From NCBI GenBank assembly GCA_009192285.1, contig CM018608.1, forward strand, positions 762,201-826,200: a stretch of DNA of 64,000 nucleotides, written 5' to 3'. The notes below the pieces were generated by a model that saw nothing but the letters and a program-made list of their open reading frames with translations, did not search any database and was not told where the DNA came from. This document shows positions 9,942 through 21,965 of the stretch, piece by piece (position 1 is the stretch's first letter; every line of letters begins with the position of its first letter). A program made the translations under genes and the position numbers. Source of the stretch: Morchella semilibera (Eukaryota > Ascomycota > Pezizomycetes > Pezizales > Morchellaceae).

Positions 9942-11303
9942 GTAATATTGATGAACGGTTTTTTTTTACATTTAGTACGGAGTTGTTTGTTGTTTGTTGT
10001 TTGGTGCTCTCTGAACCTGTAGCAAAATATGTGCCCTAAAAAAAGAATTGCTTGATCATCAGTTTGGGGGGTTATTGAAGCTCCTCACGTTTTGTGTCGT
10101 GGTGTACTCTGGATTGAACTCACGCTCCTATGGAAATGGAATATCGCACGGTACCGCACTGTTCGACCGACGATCTCTGCCTGGTATTTGGGCAATCATG
10201 CGGGAAGTACCTGCAGCATACGTATATGTAACGAGTTAGAAATAGTGGTGATATTGCACCTTTGACTTAGGAATTGAGCCCCGGCAATGGTAATGGTAAG
10301 TAAGGCACGTAACGAGAGGGCCGCTACAGATGGATGGATTGCATGTAATTAATTTGGGCATGCATGTATCACTAGAGTAAAAAAAACAAAACCTGATGGG
10401 CAGTAAAAAGCATTGACAATTGACTCGGCTGATGGTACTTTTGCCCTGGATGAGCTTCGATATAGTCTAGCCCCGTGTTCATCTCTCCCCTCCAGATAGT
10501 TTTGCCGTTCATGGTGAGGGAGTCATGTACTTGTTACCCAGCTGTAGTTATTGCGTCATGGATTATCACTCGCATAGGAAGAGTGCAGTGTTTTGAAATT
10601 CTAGTACTATAGGATTAAGAGTGTGCACCAGACTTCGATCTTGAGTACAAAGGAGGTGTCTTAGATATTCATATAAGACAGTCATATACATGTGTTGTAC
10701 CGGACACAAGGTCCTGGTACAATCATTGGCTGTGCTCGGGAGCAACACCCATTACAACACAGTATGTTGCTCTGTGAGGCGATGGCATGGCGGACTGAGC
10801 CACTGGTGAGCAAGCAGCAAAGTTGTTGGGCTAAAGGGATTATTAATGAGGGTTAGCTATTCGCCGGAGAGTGGGAGGATACACGCAGAAGTCCCCTTGA
10901 TTGATGGTCTCTTGACTGACACTACGGTCTTTGACTTATACTAGTTTCAGTCATTGACATCGGCATCGATAGAGCTCTCCTGTTTGCCTATCAAGCCCGT
11001 ACGCAATATCAATCATCTGAGCATCCGTTGGTACTACTTCAACAGGAAGTGTAGTATGCGCGGTCTAGGATGGTTTACGGTGCTGGAACCTATGAGGTTC
11101 TTAGTGGATGGGAGAGTTGCAAAAGCTTATCTTATCGCACCCTATCTTATCTTATCGGACCCATGCCTGTCATCTATTCATTACCCGACCCACAAATATT
11201 TCTATTTCTTTCCCGCACCCATTCATCGAGTCCGAGTCATCCCACCAAAATTCTCAGCTCCACCCACTCCCACTCCAGGACCAAAAACCCGAAGGAAAAA
11301 ACA
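9942..11303. other. Spacer between MDM12 and RPC34
   Basis: About 1.36 kb with no convincing gene. Short ORFs (10048-10239 plus, 10566-10748 minus) have no domain or coding character. A 'ttatcttatcgcacc' tract lies at about 11128-11155. The last 150 bp are pyrimidine- and CA-rich and look like the RPC34 promoter and leader. Confidence 0.4.
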
Positions 11304-12570
11304 ATGGCCGCCCAAGTTCCCCAGTCCACTATCGATACGCTCGCTGCCTCGGTCTATGAGCAATGTCTGCAGGCACCAACGGGCTTCCTCTTCTCCATCT
11401 CACAGCTGCAGGAGATGGTCCCGGGAAAGAGCAATCTCGAGGTGACGCAGCGTGTGCTCAATGAGCTGCTACGTACGCGCTCCCTCAGCGCCATGACACA
11501 GGGAAATCAGACGCTGTTTAAGGCTGCGGCGAGAGACTATGCGGATAAGTAAGTTTTTTGCTGCTCTCTCCCCACCGAAATTGGGCCAGTGCTCATTAGC
11601 TGACTGACGGCGTGGTGAAGGGTGAAGAATATGTCGGGCGACGAGGAGATCCTTTATGGATACATTCAGGAGGCTGCTAGAGAGGGTATCTGGACAAAGA
11701 CGCTCAAGGCAAAGACGAATATGCACACGACTACCATGAATAAGGCGCTCAAGGGACTGGAGGGCAAGCGCTATGTGAAGGCAATCAAGTCGGTCAAGGT
11801 AAGCTTCTTCTAAGTCTGCGCTCTAACCTCCTCCCCGGAAACTTGGGGGGCAGGCAACATACCACACCACCATCATCACCACCACCACCACCACCACCCA
11901 CTACTTCTACTGCGGTTATGCTATTTGAGCTACCATTGAAACGCAAGACCACGTGTCTTGGGACTCGAAACGAGTTTCTCTTTCAATCTCTACTTGAGTA
12001 TGTTGCACTGACAGACTGCCCATCAAAAACCTTTACGCCCCGCCAAATCCACCGCACAAGCTAATACCCGCTGCCTTTTAGTATCCCGCCCGCAAGATCT
12101 ACATGCTCTACGAGCTCACGCCCTCCATCGACGTGACCGGCGGGCCCTGGTTCACCGATGCCGAACTCGACAACGAGTTCATCAACGAGCTCCTGACGGC
12201 AATCTCAAAGTTCATCACCTCAAAGTCGTTCCCACGTATCGTTCGCGGCAGCGCCGTCACCTCCTTCCCTCCCGGGTACACCGGCTACCCATCACAGAAC
12301 GAGATCTACCGCTGGGTCAAGAGCAGCAATCTCACGGAAGTGGACCTGGCAGAGGCCGACATCAGGAACCTGTTAGATGTACTGGTGTACGATGGCAAGA
12401 TCGAGAGGGTGGTAGGCGGAACAGCATATAGAGCTGTCAGGAAGCCAGAAAGTGTAAATGGCTTTACGGAAAGCCCCTGCGGGAGGTGCCCGGTGTTCTC
12501 GTTGTGCAGGGAGGGCGGGCCGGTCAGCGCAAGTAATTGCGTTTATTTTGAGGACTGGCTGAACTTTTGA
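11304..12570 (+). CDS. RPC34: RNA polymerase III subunit RPC34 (Rpc6)
   Basis: Three exons (11304-11548, 11621-11798, 12082-12570) give 303 residues in phase, close to the family's usual 310-320. RPC34 is part of the Pol III heterotrimer RPC82/34/31, which opens promoter DNA and contacts TFIIIB in the nucleus. Tandem winged-helix regions cover the N-terminal part (FSISQLQEMVPGKSN; ILYGYIQEAAREGIWTKTLK; MNKALKGLEGKRYVKAIK). The third exon carries the family hallmark KIYMLYELTPSI, then GGPWFTDAELD. At the C-terminus Cys274, Cys277, Cys283 and Cys294 match the iron-sulfur-cluster cysteines known for human RPC6 and many fungi. Intron 2 (11799-12081, 283 nt) is long for this window and contains a (cac)n tract. 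Confidence 0.93.
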
Positions 12571-13111
12571 GGGGGCGGGTCCGTGTACTAATGTCTAGCG
12601 TCATGTATCATTACCTCCATACATCCGCGCACTTCTGGCTCACTTGTTGAGGCTGGAGGTCCGGATGGCAGTTATTTGTTCCCTTTCCTTTCTCGCTTTC
12701 TTCTAGGGTTCGGCTGAGCTAATCATTATGTGTATATATGTCTATCTTTTTCTTCTTTTTCTGGGTGTTTGTGGGATTATAGCTATTTCGAGGGATTAAT
12801 AAAAGTAAATACTTGCGAAGGAATAGTTTCGTTCTAGGGAGTGACTGAGTGTATTGCGTGCTATCTAATGCTATATTGACGAGAAAGAGGATAGGAAGCA
12901 GATTGGGATCTAATAATTCTGGGGGGAAATTGGTGCTTATTGGGTTATTGGTTATTTCCTTTGAGGTATGTATTCCTATGGGTTATATTTTGAAATTCTG
13001 GACTTTTATATTACTGACATGTTAGCCTACTGCAGAAATTTCAAAAAAGGGCTTTTGTTCATTGGCCATACCTCCTCTACTGTTCCGATCACGGCCGACT
13101 GCTCCTCCAAA
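12571..13111. terminator. Convergent 3' region of RPC34 and the HNH-like gene
   Basis: T-rich sequence with a polyadenylation-like 'aataaa' at about 12798-12803, about 230 nt after the RPC34 stop. The two flanking genes are convergent, so both 3' UTRs must fall here. No other gene is seen. Confidence 0.4.
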
Positions 13112-14385
13112 TTAAATCCCGGCCAAGTCAGGCCCCGCAAACTGTTCCCAAACCTTCGGGAACACTCCAGCTCCTGCAAACTCACGATCATACCACCCAT
13201 CCACGCCCTTCCAGCACCCTTTAATAACTACCTCCGCCCCCACTACCGCGCCGTCATCCTCACAACCGCAGTCCTTCAGTCCCACACCAAACAACATTCT
13301 CTGCGCCACGGCCACCTCCATCCCGACCGCCATCCGCACTAACATAGACCTGACATAGAGCAGCCCCGCGTCTGGCACTGGAGCCCCGGGCGTCTTGTTC
13401 CCTGTCTCAAATACAAGCGTTGCCCCCTCGCGCATGTCTTTCCACTCCAACGTACCCAGCTCCTCGTTGACCTTTGGTCGTCCGCGATGGTCGCTCAGCG
13501 CCCGGTGCCGCGCCTGTGCCCAGTGGAAGCGGACCGTTACCTGCGTGGGGGTCGCGGAGACAGGCAGAAGGCTGAACTCGAGGTTGTCCCAGGCTTGGCG
13601 GCACGTGGTGGACATAACGATGCTGTTCCCGGGACTGCTGGGGTCGGCGCAGTAGGCACGAATGGCAGAAACGGCCTCGTGTGGCCAGAAGTAGGCGAGG
13701 AATTTCCAGAAGCGCTCGCTGCCCGCCCTGGTGGATTCGAGGGGAAGGATTGGTGTGGGCTGGGGGTTGGCGGCGGGCCCGTGGGCGTGGGTGATTGCGC
13801 ATATGGGGCGTGGGGTGGTCATGGTTGGGTGGACGGCTTTGACTACATAGAAACCACCCGCTGTTAGCCACCAGAGTAACAGGAGGGGGGAGAGGGTATG
13901 GTGACGGTGGTGGTAATGACGTGCTAACTACGGATATACATACCAACTACACCTTCACTCCTCGCCCCCACCAAAAACGCCAATCCCTCCGCATATAGCG
14001 CCGCAAAGCCCTCCACTAGCTGGGTCTTCTTCTGCACGGTCAGCTCAACGGTGTTGTCCTCGCCGCGGGGCGCGCCCTGGAACAGGATCCCCTCGGCGAT
14101 GTACGGCACGTTTGGGGCGGCAACGCCGTGCGTGAGCATGGTGGTGAGCACGGCGTGCTGCAGGTCTGGGTCTAGTGGTGTCGGCGGCGCGCTGAAGAGG
14201 TCGCGCACAATCCGTACGAGCGTTTCTTCGGAGGGGAAGGTGGGCCGGTGGTGCGTGAAGATGGGGGGGAAGTGGGTGTGCAGGCTCTGGAAGCGGAGGG
14301 GGATGAATGTCGTGGGCACGGGGACGGGGACGGAGGGGGCGGGAGTGGCGTGCGGGGAGGCGGGGGGTGTAGGGATTGTTGGCAT
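13112..14385 (-). CDS. Fungal HNH-nuclease-like protein with degenerate core
   Basis: Two exons on the minus strand (14385-13944, 13860-13112), with an 83-nt intron whose GTATGT and ACAG ends keep phase, give about 396 residues. The N-terminus is Pro/Thr-rich (about 1-45), followed by a helical region. The block spanning the splice, GGFYVVKAVHP then TTPRPICAI, leads to TCRQAWDNLEFSLLPVS and VTVRFHW. That layout resembles fungal proteins with an HNH_2-type domain, where a conserved 'N..L....H..FD...F...P' core is expected. Here the metal-binding His is not evident (Gln/Arg/Trp around CRQAWDN). If the family call is right, it is probably catalytically inactive. Role and partners are unknown. 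The opposite-strand ORFs over it are shadows. Confidence 0.5.
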
Positions 14386-16255
14386 GGTGGGTAAGCTTCT
14401 TTTCGCTCTTTTCGTTCCACTCCGGCTTTGGTGATGGCGTTTAGAGAGGTAGGTGTGGATGAAAGGTGAAGAGAAGGAAGGAAAGGCAAGGTAAGTGGCT
14501 AATAACCTGTCAGAAGCTTGGGGGTGCTGCCCGCATTCAAGATTCAAGGGCCTTCATTTTTTACGTTGAAAGGGGGGCTCCAGAAGGAACATTCGAGCCC
14601 GAGTGATCGCCCATGACCAAGGTTCACGCATGCACCCAACCTACTCTTCAGTACTAAGCATTTGCTCAAATCGAGACAGTGTTTATATGAATGATGAACA
14701 AAGAGGCAAACAAGACACCCCCTCCCCTTTCTGACGGTAAGTGCTGTAACTACACGTAGGGAATTGATGCGTGAGTGAGTGAGTGATCGTCTGTGATCCA
14801 CTCAACCAGCCCTGGTCTTTCTCTTTCCTTCTACAACTAGTAAAACATTGATTCTCAGGAGATGGGACTTTGATGTGTAGTGCATACAGGTGCTGTTATG
14901 GGGCCTTGTAGATTAATCAAGCAAGCTCTCCGTAAGCTGTAAGCCTGGAACGAAGCCTTCCTTAAGATCCGCCGTTCGTCACTAAAGACTGCATGTGTAA
15001 AAAGGTGGGGAGACAAGTCCTGCAACGGAGGCCCATACAGGATGGTAAATACACTTCGGGAGCTGTGGTAAACACTCTTCCTCATCTTGTAGGCGAAGTA
15101 CTTGTCGTCATTTTATTATTATTGGGGGTTCGGTATAGGTGTGCATGCAGGCTTTGTTTCGTCGCCTTTATCATGCGGGTGTACGGTGTATGTATGCAGA
15201 TGCTCTACATGGGAATAAAACAGCTCGCCTTCCACAACCTGCTTGTTAGGTCGGGGTCTTTCTCGCCGTGGTATCAAGGATATCTTTCCTCTTGCTACCG
15301 CCCTCCCTATATCAGGAAAATAAAATGATCGAGAGATGGCAAGCGCCCGTGATACTGAATCGTGTTTGCGTTACGTATCTATGTTTCGTTTATTAGAACC
15401 TTTTAATGGATTAGTAGCTACGGCCCTATTTGGTTAGGCCCGGGAACTTGGCTTCGAAATCCAAAGTAGCCCCGCATGGATTTGTGTGTGTTCCTGGTGT
15501 GTTTTGTTGGGGTGTTGGGCGCAGGTGTGTGTCGAGGGGTCGGTCGGTCAATTAGAAGAGTCTAAATTTTTAGTTCTTGGCGACCGGTTTTTGGTGTGGA
15601 TAGCCCGCGCCAAGAGCTCAAAATTTGAGCTCAAAATTTAAAAAATTTGGGTGTTGCCAAAACACTCTGATCTAAATACAATTTATAGGAATCGGGACTC
15701 AGGGAAGCATTCTTGGAGCTCACTTGCACCGCGTCTCGAATTTTTGGAGATCAATAATGGCTCAAATACAAAGTATATAGCAACATATGCGTTCAACATT
15801 TCTGCCAGCGCAGGAGGTAGGTGAATCACCTTGTATCACTCGGCCTTGGCAACAGAATTGTTAACGAGAGGGTTGGGGGTACAGGGGGTCTCAAATGTAG
15901 GATACATGTAACTACATGTAACCCCTAAGTACGGGAGACAAAACCAAGTCTAGTCTGACAGGGTTACCAAAATAAAGGGGGCCATCGACCGGGTCAACGT
16001 TATTTGGAAAGCACTGGTCAAGGAAGGGGTCCGAAATGAATATACATGTTCTGGTTTTTTACGTTTTCATACACAAGAAAAGTATCCCAGCAGAAAAAGT
16101 CCCGAGTTTGTTTTCATTAATTTACAGAAGAAGCAGAAAAAAGGAAAGTGAAAATACAAAAAAGGCTCCGGACCCATGTGCCTGGTTGATAAGAATGTTT
16201 TCCCGCCCGAGTGCTATAACTTTTAGTTGTAAATTTGACAATAGAAGGTTTAGCT
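14386..16255. other. Spacer with dispersed-repeat sequence
   Basis: No supported gene in about 1.9 kb. At about 15575-15660 there is 'ttcttggcgaccgg' and the near-palindrome 'gagctcaaaatttgagctc', which reappears in altered order near 21697-21735. Two TACATGTA octamers lie at 15903-15910 and 15913-15920. Small ORFs such as 14993-15328 show no domain. Confidence 0.45.
15575..15660. repeat. Dispersed repeat with GAGCTCAAAATTTGAGCTC core
   Basis: The near-palindrome 'gagctcaaaatttgagctc' (about 15615-15635) sits next to 'ttcttggcg' (about 15577-15585). The same two motifs occur together near 21697-21735. Both copies are AT-rich and non-coding. Ends and family cannot be defined from two partial copies. 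Confidence 0.4.
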
Positions 16256-17440
16256 CTAGGAAGCTAGTTCGCGTTCTTGAGGGATGGTATTCTCGTATTC
16301 GATTTCGATATGCGCCCCACCTTTATAATTTGTTAGTATGATTACAATAGCGGTAGGTAAGGTAATAGTATGGAGCTTACGTTTCCTAGGGTTTTGGGGA
16401 GTTGGCCCTCTCTTCCTCTTGGCGGGGGCAGGCGCTTTCTTCGTAGTGGGTAGAGGTGCCTTCTTCTTGGCTTCTGGCTCCTCATCCTCACTAGATTCGT
16501 CGTCCTCGCTATCAGTTTCATCATCTTCATCGTCCTCCTCGAAGTCGCTGGCCCCGCTTCCATCAAGCCAGTCCTCCAAATCGCCGAGCTCTTCTTCCTC
16601 CAGGTCTTCATCTCCAGAAACATACTCGACCTCATCCTCGTCCTCCTCTTCCTCTTCCATCTCTTCTTCATCCTCGTCCTCCTCCTCGTCATCGTGGTCC
16701 ACGTCTCTCTCTGCTTCACCTTCTCTCTCTAGCCCTCGGAGAACCTTCTTCCAGATATTCTCCTCAACATTGAGGGGTTTGTCGCCGTAAGCTCCACTTC
16801 TCAGTCTCTCTACCAACTCCTTCTCAATTGCCTTTTCGAGCTTTGCCGCCGCGAGCGCCTTCCTTTCTCTGGTTGCCTCACGCCTGACGATCTTTGGTTT
16901 CACACCGACAAGCTTCTCGCCCATCCGCTCATCTTCCTTTGCCAAGCGCCGAGAAGTAATTGCGACTTGCGTCAATCGGGTTAGACGTTGCTTGCATTTG
17001 TGTAGAAGGAACTTAGGCCAGTAGATTAGACGCTCGTCGATCTGTGTTAAAGCGGTCGCGTAGTTCTGAGAGAGCTTGATTCGTTCCCAGAGTTTGGACG
17101 GCATATGCGCTCGCTCGATGGTCTTCATGTAGAGGTATAAAACGCCATTGTCGCTGCGGATTGTGGCGTATCGCGAGTTGGCGAGGGGGCAGGATTGACG
17201 ATTGCAGAGTCCAGTTACCTATAAATTTTGGTTAGGAGAGGAGCAGAACATGAAGGGTGGGTGGTGGGGTACGAACATTATATTCGTTTCTGCAAAAGTT
17301 ATGGCCTTTCGTAGTCCTACGGCAATGTCAGTTTATTGGGCTGGGTCTATAGATCTCAGAATTAGACGGGAAGCTTACTTTAGCTTAAAGGCGCAGAACT
17401 GCTGATTGATAACCTGCCAGACAATCTCGTCAGAAGCCAT
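16256..17440 (-). CDS. MAK16: Mak16, 60S ribosome-assembly factor
   Basis: Four exons (17440-17379, 17316-17277, 17218-16381, 16320-16256) give 334 residues in phase. Mak16 is a nucleolar zinc-binding protein that joins Rpf1 in early pre-60S particles and is needed for 25S/5.8S maturation. The N-terminus [19 protein letters not shown] and the four-Cys motif (CAFK, FCRN, LCNRQSC) are canonical. [18 protein letters not shown], the [17 protein letters not shown] block and [19 protein letters not shown] follow. The second half is a long Asp/Glu tract, then basic KRKRGP and a short IEIEYE end. Intron 3 (16380-16321) is exactly 60 nt, has a TACTAAC branch site and contains no in-frame stop. Retaining it would insert 20 residues, and splicing restores the family C-terminus. 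It starts 203 bp from the divergent TFC4 gene. Confidence 0.95.
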
Positions 17441-17643
17441 CTCCAGTGATTGATATGAGTTGTTAAGGTTGCGGTCGGAGTTAGATTTAGTCGAAAGAGA
17501 AAATTTGGTGTGCGTTGCCAAGATTTCGCTGCAGGGTAGGGTAATAATCAGTTAAACGGAGGACAAGACATGAGGCTGAAAATGTTAAATGCCCCCACAT
17601 GCACATGCACATGCGATTGCGACTGCGATAACAGCTTAAAAGA
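17441..17643. promoter_or_regulatory. Bidirectional promoter between MAK16 and TFC4
   Basis: Only 203 bp separate the two divergent start codons, so both promoters and 5' UTRs must share it. It contains the repeated 'cacatg' tract at about 17596-17612 and no clear TATA box. Both genes serve ribosome and Pol III biogenesis, which makes co-regulation plausible; that is inference. Confidence 0.6.
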
Positions 17644-20600
17644 ATGCAGCGTTGGAACACGAACAATAATAACATGGCGCATGCGCCGCCTAGGAGACCA
17701 CTGATAGGAGCCGATTGGAGCGACGATGGAGAGGAAGAAGAAGACTACCAATTAGAGGAATTTGAGGAGGACGGAGGTGAACAGTACATTCTCTCTTCAA
17801 TTCCTATAGCGACTGCTTGCATAAGCTATACTAACCCCTCTATCTAGTGACGGTTTCTTCGGCGAAGATGATGAGGACGACCCCGACTATTCTGGCAGCG
17901 AACAGGGTGGTGGAGACTCCATCCCTATCGACCCAGCCCTTTCAGATGGCGAAGAAGATGAGCCTACCGAAGATGAGTCAGAAGAGGATCTCTCTATGGA
18001 TCTCTTCAATAATGAGATGGAGGACTTTCACCAAGATCTGAAAGCCGCCCATGGTTTTCGACGTCGCCGCCCTACCGGGGGTCGCCGTGCCATCGGCGAT
18101 GAAAACTACTCCTTCGAAGTGCGCTCCCTTCTTGGGCAGGCCAACCAGGCTTTTGCCTTCCGCAAGCTCGACGAGGCACTCAAGGCTGTCAAGCAGATCA
18201 TCCAGATTGAACCTGGTGTATATTCGGCGTGGAAGATCCTTGGTGAGATTTTTAGTGAGAAGGGTGACAAGAATAAATGCCTACTGGCCTGGCTGACGGC
18301 GGCGCATGCTCGGCCTAAGGACTGGGAGCTCTGGCTTATGTGTGCTAAAATGAGTTTGGACCAGTATGGACCAGATAAACAAAGCTACAGGGATCAATCA
18401 ATCTACTGCTATAATAGAGCAATCAGGGCAAACCCGGACAATATTGACGCGATCTATGACCGCTCATTGCTCTTGAAAGACTCGGGACAGCTCACAAAAG
18501 CAGCAGAAGGGTTTGTTATACTGAACAGACTCTTGCCAAATGATATGGCGATCTTAAAGGAGCTCGCTGGTTTATATATCGAGCTTGGAAGGATTCCGGA
18601 GGCCATCGAATTTTACACGAATAGTGTAGAGTTTTTCAAGAGCACCGGGAACGCGGAAATGGCGTTTGGGTGGAGCGAGCTTAATATATTTGTGGAGCTT
18701 TACTGCATGGAGAAGGAATGGTCCATAGCAATTCAAACAATAAAGAGCTTAGGGCGATGGCTCTATGGGCGAGCAGAAGAAAAATACTGGGATCAAATTA
18801 ACGGGGATGATAGGGAGTGGGACGAGGAGGATAGACCCCGAAAGTGTCTGGTTAGGGAATTTGAGCCGGGCAGGTTCCCAAAAGAAACTTATACACTCCC
18901 GCTGGAATTACGAGTTAAACTAGGCCTGTGCAGATTACGCATGGGAAATAAAGAGGAAGCTATTGTATGTGAATTTCAAATTAAATTCGCACTTCTCCAA
19001 TTATAACTCTACAAGTATAGTAAATGTAGCTTTTCTGACTGGGGTACTCAAAATATAGTCCCATTTCCAATACCTACAAAAGGCCGCCGGCTCAAACTAC
19101 AATGATCTATTTCAAGAGGTCGGCGACGCCCTCTTCGAATGCCGAGCTTACGAAGATGCAATAAGTTACTATAGCGTTGTCGTCGAGGCTGCTGAGTATC
19201 TAGACCGTAAGCTATGGTTCAATATGGCTGAGTGTTACCGTGGTCTCGACAATATCGAAGACTCTGAAGATGCATACTTGACAATTCTCGAAGCCTATCC
19301 TACTGATGAGGCCGCAATGATGCAACTAGCTGGAATCTATGAAGTAACCAACCGCAAAGCGGAAGCCCTTGAGCTCGTCAATGAGATCATCCGAATCCGG
19401 CGAGAGAGAGATGCCGCAGACAAAGCTCGCAAAGAAGCATTAGCTAGTGGTCTTGTGCCTTCTAGTGTAGATGAGAGTGAGACGGCCGGTGGGGATAACG
19501 CGGCCATGGCTTTCTTTCCGAACCAACCGGTCAGGGAGAGGGCTAAAAAGAAGAAAGCTGGGGCGTTGACAGAGGCGGAGAGAGCGGAGATGGATGCAAA
19601 GAAGACAGAGCAGACGGCAGTGAAGTATAAGAAATTGGAATTCCTGAAGCCGGCCGCCGAGGCAGAGGATCAGCTGGCGATCAAGGATTGGCTCGATACA
19701 GCAGGTGATCTGGTAGACGACTTTAGAAATACGAGAGCATTGTACCCGCAGGATCGGAACCTTAAGTTCAAGGGTTTCATGACGACTGCACAACGAAGAG
19801 CAATGGCGCAGGGCCAAGCTAAACGGATTGAAAAGATGCAGAGTCGTTTGCAGGAGACTTTGAGTATGAATAGTTTTCTCTATTTTTTCAAGGACCGAGT
19901 ACGATACTAATACTGGCAATAATAAAGCTTTCCAGGACGACGAAATCACAACTGAGCATTTAACAAAGTTCCGGGGATTGGACTTTGACACTTGGCTTTA
20001 TATCTTCATGCAATATGCCATCTACCTCGCCAAATATGACAACTATCAGGATGCATACGACGTCTGCAACGCCGCAAAAGAGGCAAACGTCTTCTTCCAA
20101 GACAAACGTCGGACCTTCACAATTTGGATAACCTGGCTGTCCTGTGCGATCTTAGTTGGCGACTCCGAATCTTGTTCGACCATTTGCCGCTGGTTCATGA
20201 CAAGCTTTCAGTTCACAACAGAAACATATTCTCTTTTTACTGCCTCTATCACCGCTTCTAAGAATGGCCTTGAGGTTTTTCACAATAATGCCAACCAAAA
20301 ATATCTCCTCCGTCAAATAAAAGCTATGGACCAGGCAATTACAGGGAAGGTTAGAGTTGGTGCCGCGACACTAACAGCGTTAGATGATGATGGGAACAAG
20401 TATGTTCCTGAGGACGTGGATGTGGGACTGCTCATGCTTTATGGTCATATTCTTGCCTCAGGTAGGAGTTATATATCGGCATTGAACTATTATACAAGAG
20501 CATTCGCTGTACTACCTAATAATCCGATGATTACATTCTGTATCGGGCTTGCATACCTGCATAGAAGTATGCAGAGGCAGAGCGAAAACCGACATATGCA

Positions 20601-21086
20601 AGCGTTGCAGGGGATGACCTTTCTCTTTGAGTACTACGATATGAGGGTTGGTGAAAAGAGAAAAGGCGAAGAAAACGCCCGAGTACCAGAACAGATTGAA
20701 GGAGGGCCAGAGGGAGATGTAGATGCAATGGAGATCGATTCGGATAAACCCGCACAACATGGGGAATTGGGGGATAATGTAAATTGGGAGGAGCGGCAAG
20801 AGGCTGAATTCAACATTGGTAGAGCCTTCCATCATATTGGTAACATAGCCTCTTCTAACCCCTCATATATATCCTTAACTCAAACCAATTTTGTCTAGGG
20901 CTCACCCATCTGGCTATTCCATATTATCAACGGGTCCTGGAGATTTCCGATGAGCAGGCACAAGCTAGAAAACTCCTTATGGGGGACATGAAGTGGGAGG
21001 CAGCTTACAACCTACAAATGATTTATGTCACCAGCGGAAGCCCCAATCTAGCGAAAAGCGTCACGGCAAAATATTTGGTGTTGTAA
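17644..21086 (+). CDS. TFC4: TFIIIC subunit Tfc4 (Sfc4/tau131), TPR protein
   Basis: Five exons (17644-17783, 17848-18964, 19083-19863, 19928-20839, 20899-21086) join in phase to about 1045 residues, close to yeast Tfc4 (1025). Tfc4 is the tauA subunit of TFIIIC that recruits TFIIIB at tRNA and 5S genes. The N-terminal 120 residues are strongly acidic (GDDEEE-type runs, EDLSMDLFNNEMEDF). TPR arrays follow (SLLGQANQAFAFRKLDEALK, PGVYSAWKILGEIFSEKGD, AILKELAGLYIELGRIPEAIEFYTN and others). A charged linker and a C-terminal TPR block (LMLYGHILASGRSYISALNYY; GLTHLAIPYYQRVLEISDE) complete it. Introns are 60-118 nt with CTAAC-like branch points. The first donor (GTACAT, 17784) was chosen because it alone keeps phase with DGFFGEDDE. 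A start at 17674 is possible. Confidence 0.93.
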
Positions 21087-21611
21087 CCCCAAGCTAAAGT
21101 GCAGTGGTCATGGTTTAATTATTCTCAGAAATTAAAACCTGCCTGGCTTTTCCTTTCCCTTTTCCTTATACCCTCTTATATTCTGTACTTTACATAGATG
21201 CATGTTCCTAGAGTTGTGGGCTTTGCTCAACGGTATCTTTTAATAAACTCACGCACTGACACGAGAGGAAGCTAAGGAATTCCCTAAAACATACAACTGC
21301 CCAAAGAGCCAAGTAGCTGTACGGGAGAGCGGGCTTGAATCGGAACCTTGTTTTACCTTAAATCACCATACGCCGCGCTCCCCTCCTAGAACCACAATCT
21401 ATCCATCCAAACGAGTGACCCCGAAAATTTCAGGACGACATATGGTTCTATTTCAAGCATCATTGCAGGTGGATCTCTCCACCATATGCAGATACTAACC
21501 AAAACGCACTTAATATAGACATGATCTTTGAGTAGTTGCAAATTACTGTGGAGCATGGTTTTCCAAGCCTAGGAGCTACATTATAGGCTGCGGGTGTGTC
21601 AGAAGTAATTT

Positions 21612-21845
21612 TAGTGGTATAAGCACTGGATTTCAGTCCTTGTGTATGCTATACTATATTAGCACATTAGAGTGATTTGGCCAATCCCTGTCCTTCAAAT
21701 TTTGAGCTCAAATTTTGAGTTCTTGGCGGGGTTTTCACACGAGAAACTACATGTATCTATTGGGATTCCGCTCTATTATCGATCATTTCTCACTAGTGGT
21801 ATAAGCACTGAGTTCGGTCTTTATGTTGTGCTATACTACATACAG
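21612..21845. repeat. Direct repeat pair, about 182 bp apart
   Basis: 'tagtggtataagcactg' begins at 21612 and again at 21794. Similarity continues for about 55 bp ('...gtctt.tgt.t.tgctatactata'). The interval holds the GAGCTC repeat and a TACATGTA octamer. It could be two copies of a short element or the ends of a degraded one. Confidence 0.6.
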
Positions 21846-21879
21846 TAATGCCAAAACTTATTCGATCGTAAAAATTATT

Positions 21880-21965
21880 AGCATTGTAAGGTATAAATAC
21901 TGGTATTATAATTTACTACCGGTGGTAAAATTACCTGACACGTTTACTGCTTTATACTACATGTC
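21880..21965. repeat. Second copy of the CCACCGGTGG repeat family (partial)
   Basis: 'tttactaccggtggtaaaattacctgacacgtttactgct' spans about 21911-21950 and parallels about 7910-7980, including 'gacacgttta'. The upstream parts ('ttagcatt..tata..tactgg') also correspond loosely. Confidence 0.5.

Noticed and set aside
10048-10239. 63-aa ORF downstream of MDM12
   Set aside because: No domain and no leader; length expected by chance.
16338-16790. 150-aa Ser-rich plus-strand ORF
   Set aside because: It is the complement of the Asp/Glu-rich tract of MAK16; GAN codons on one strand read as Ser-rich on the other.
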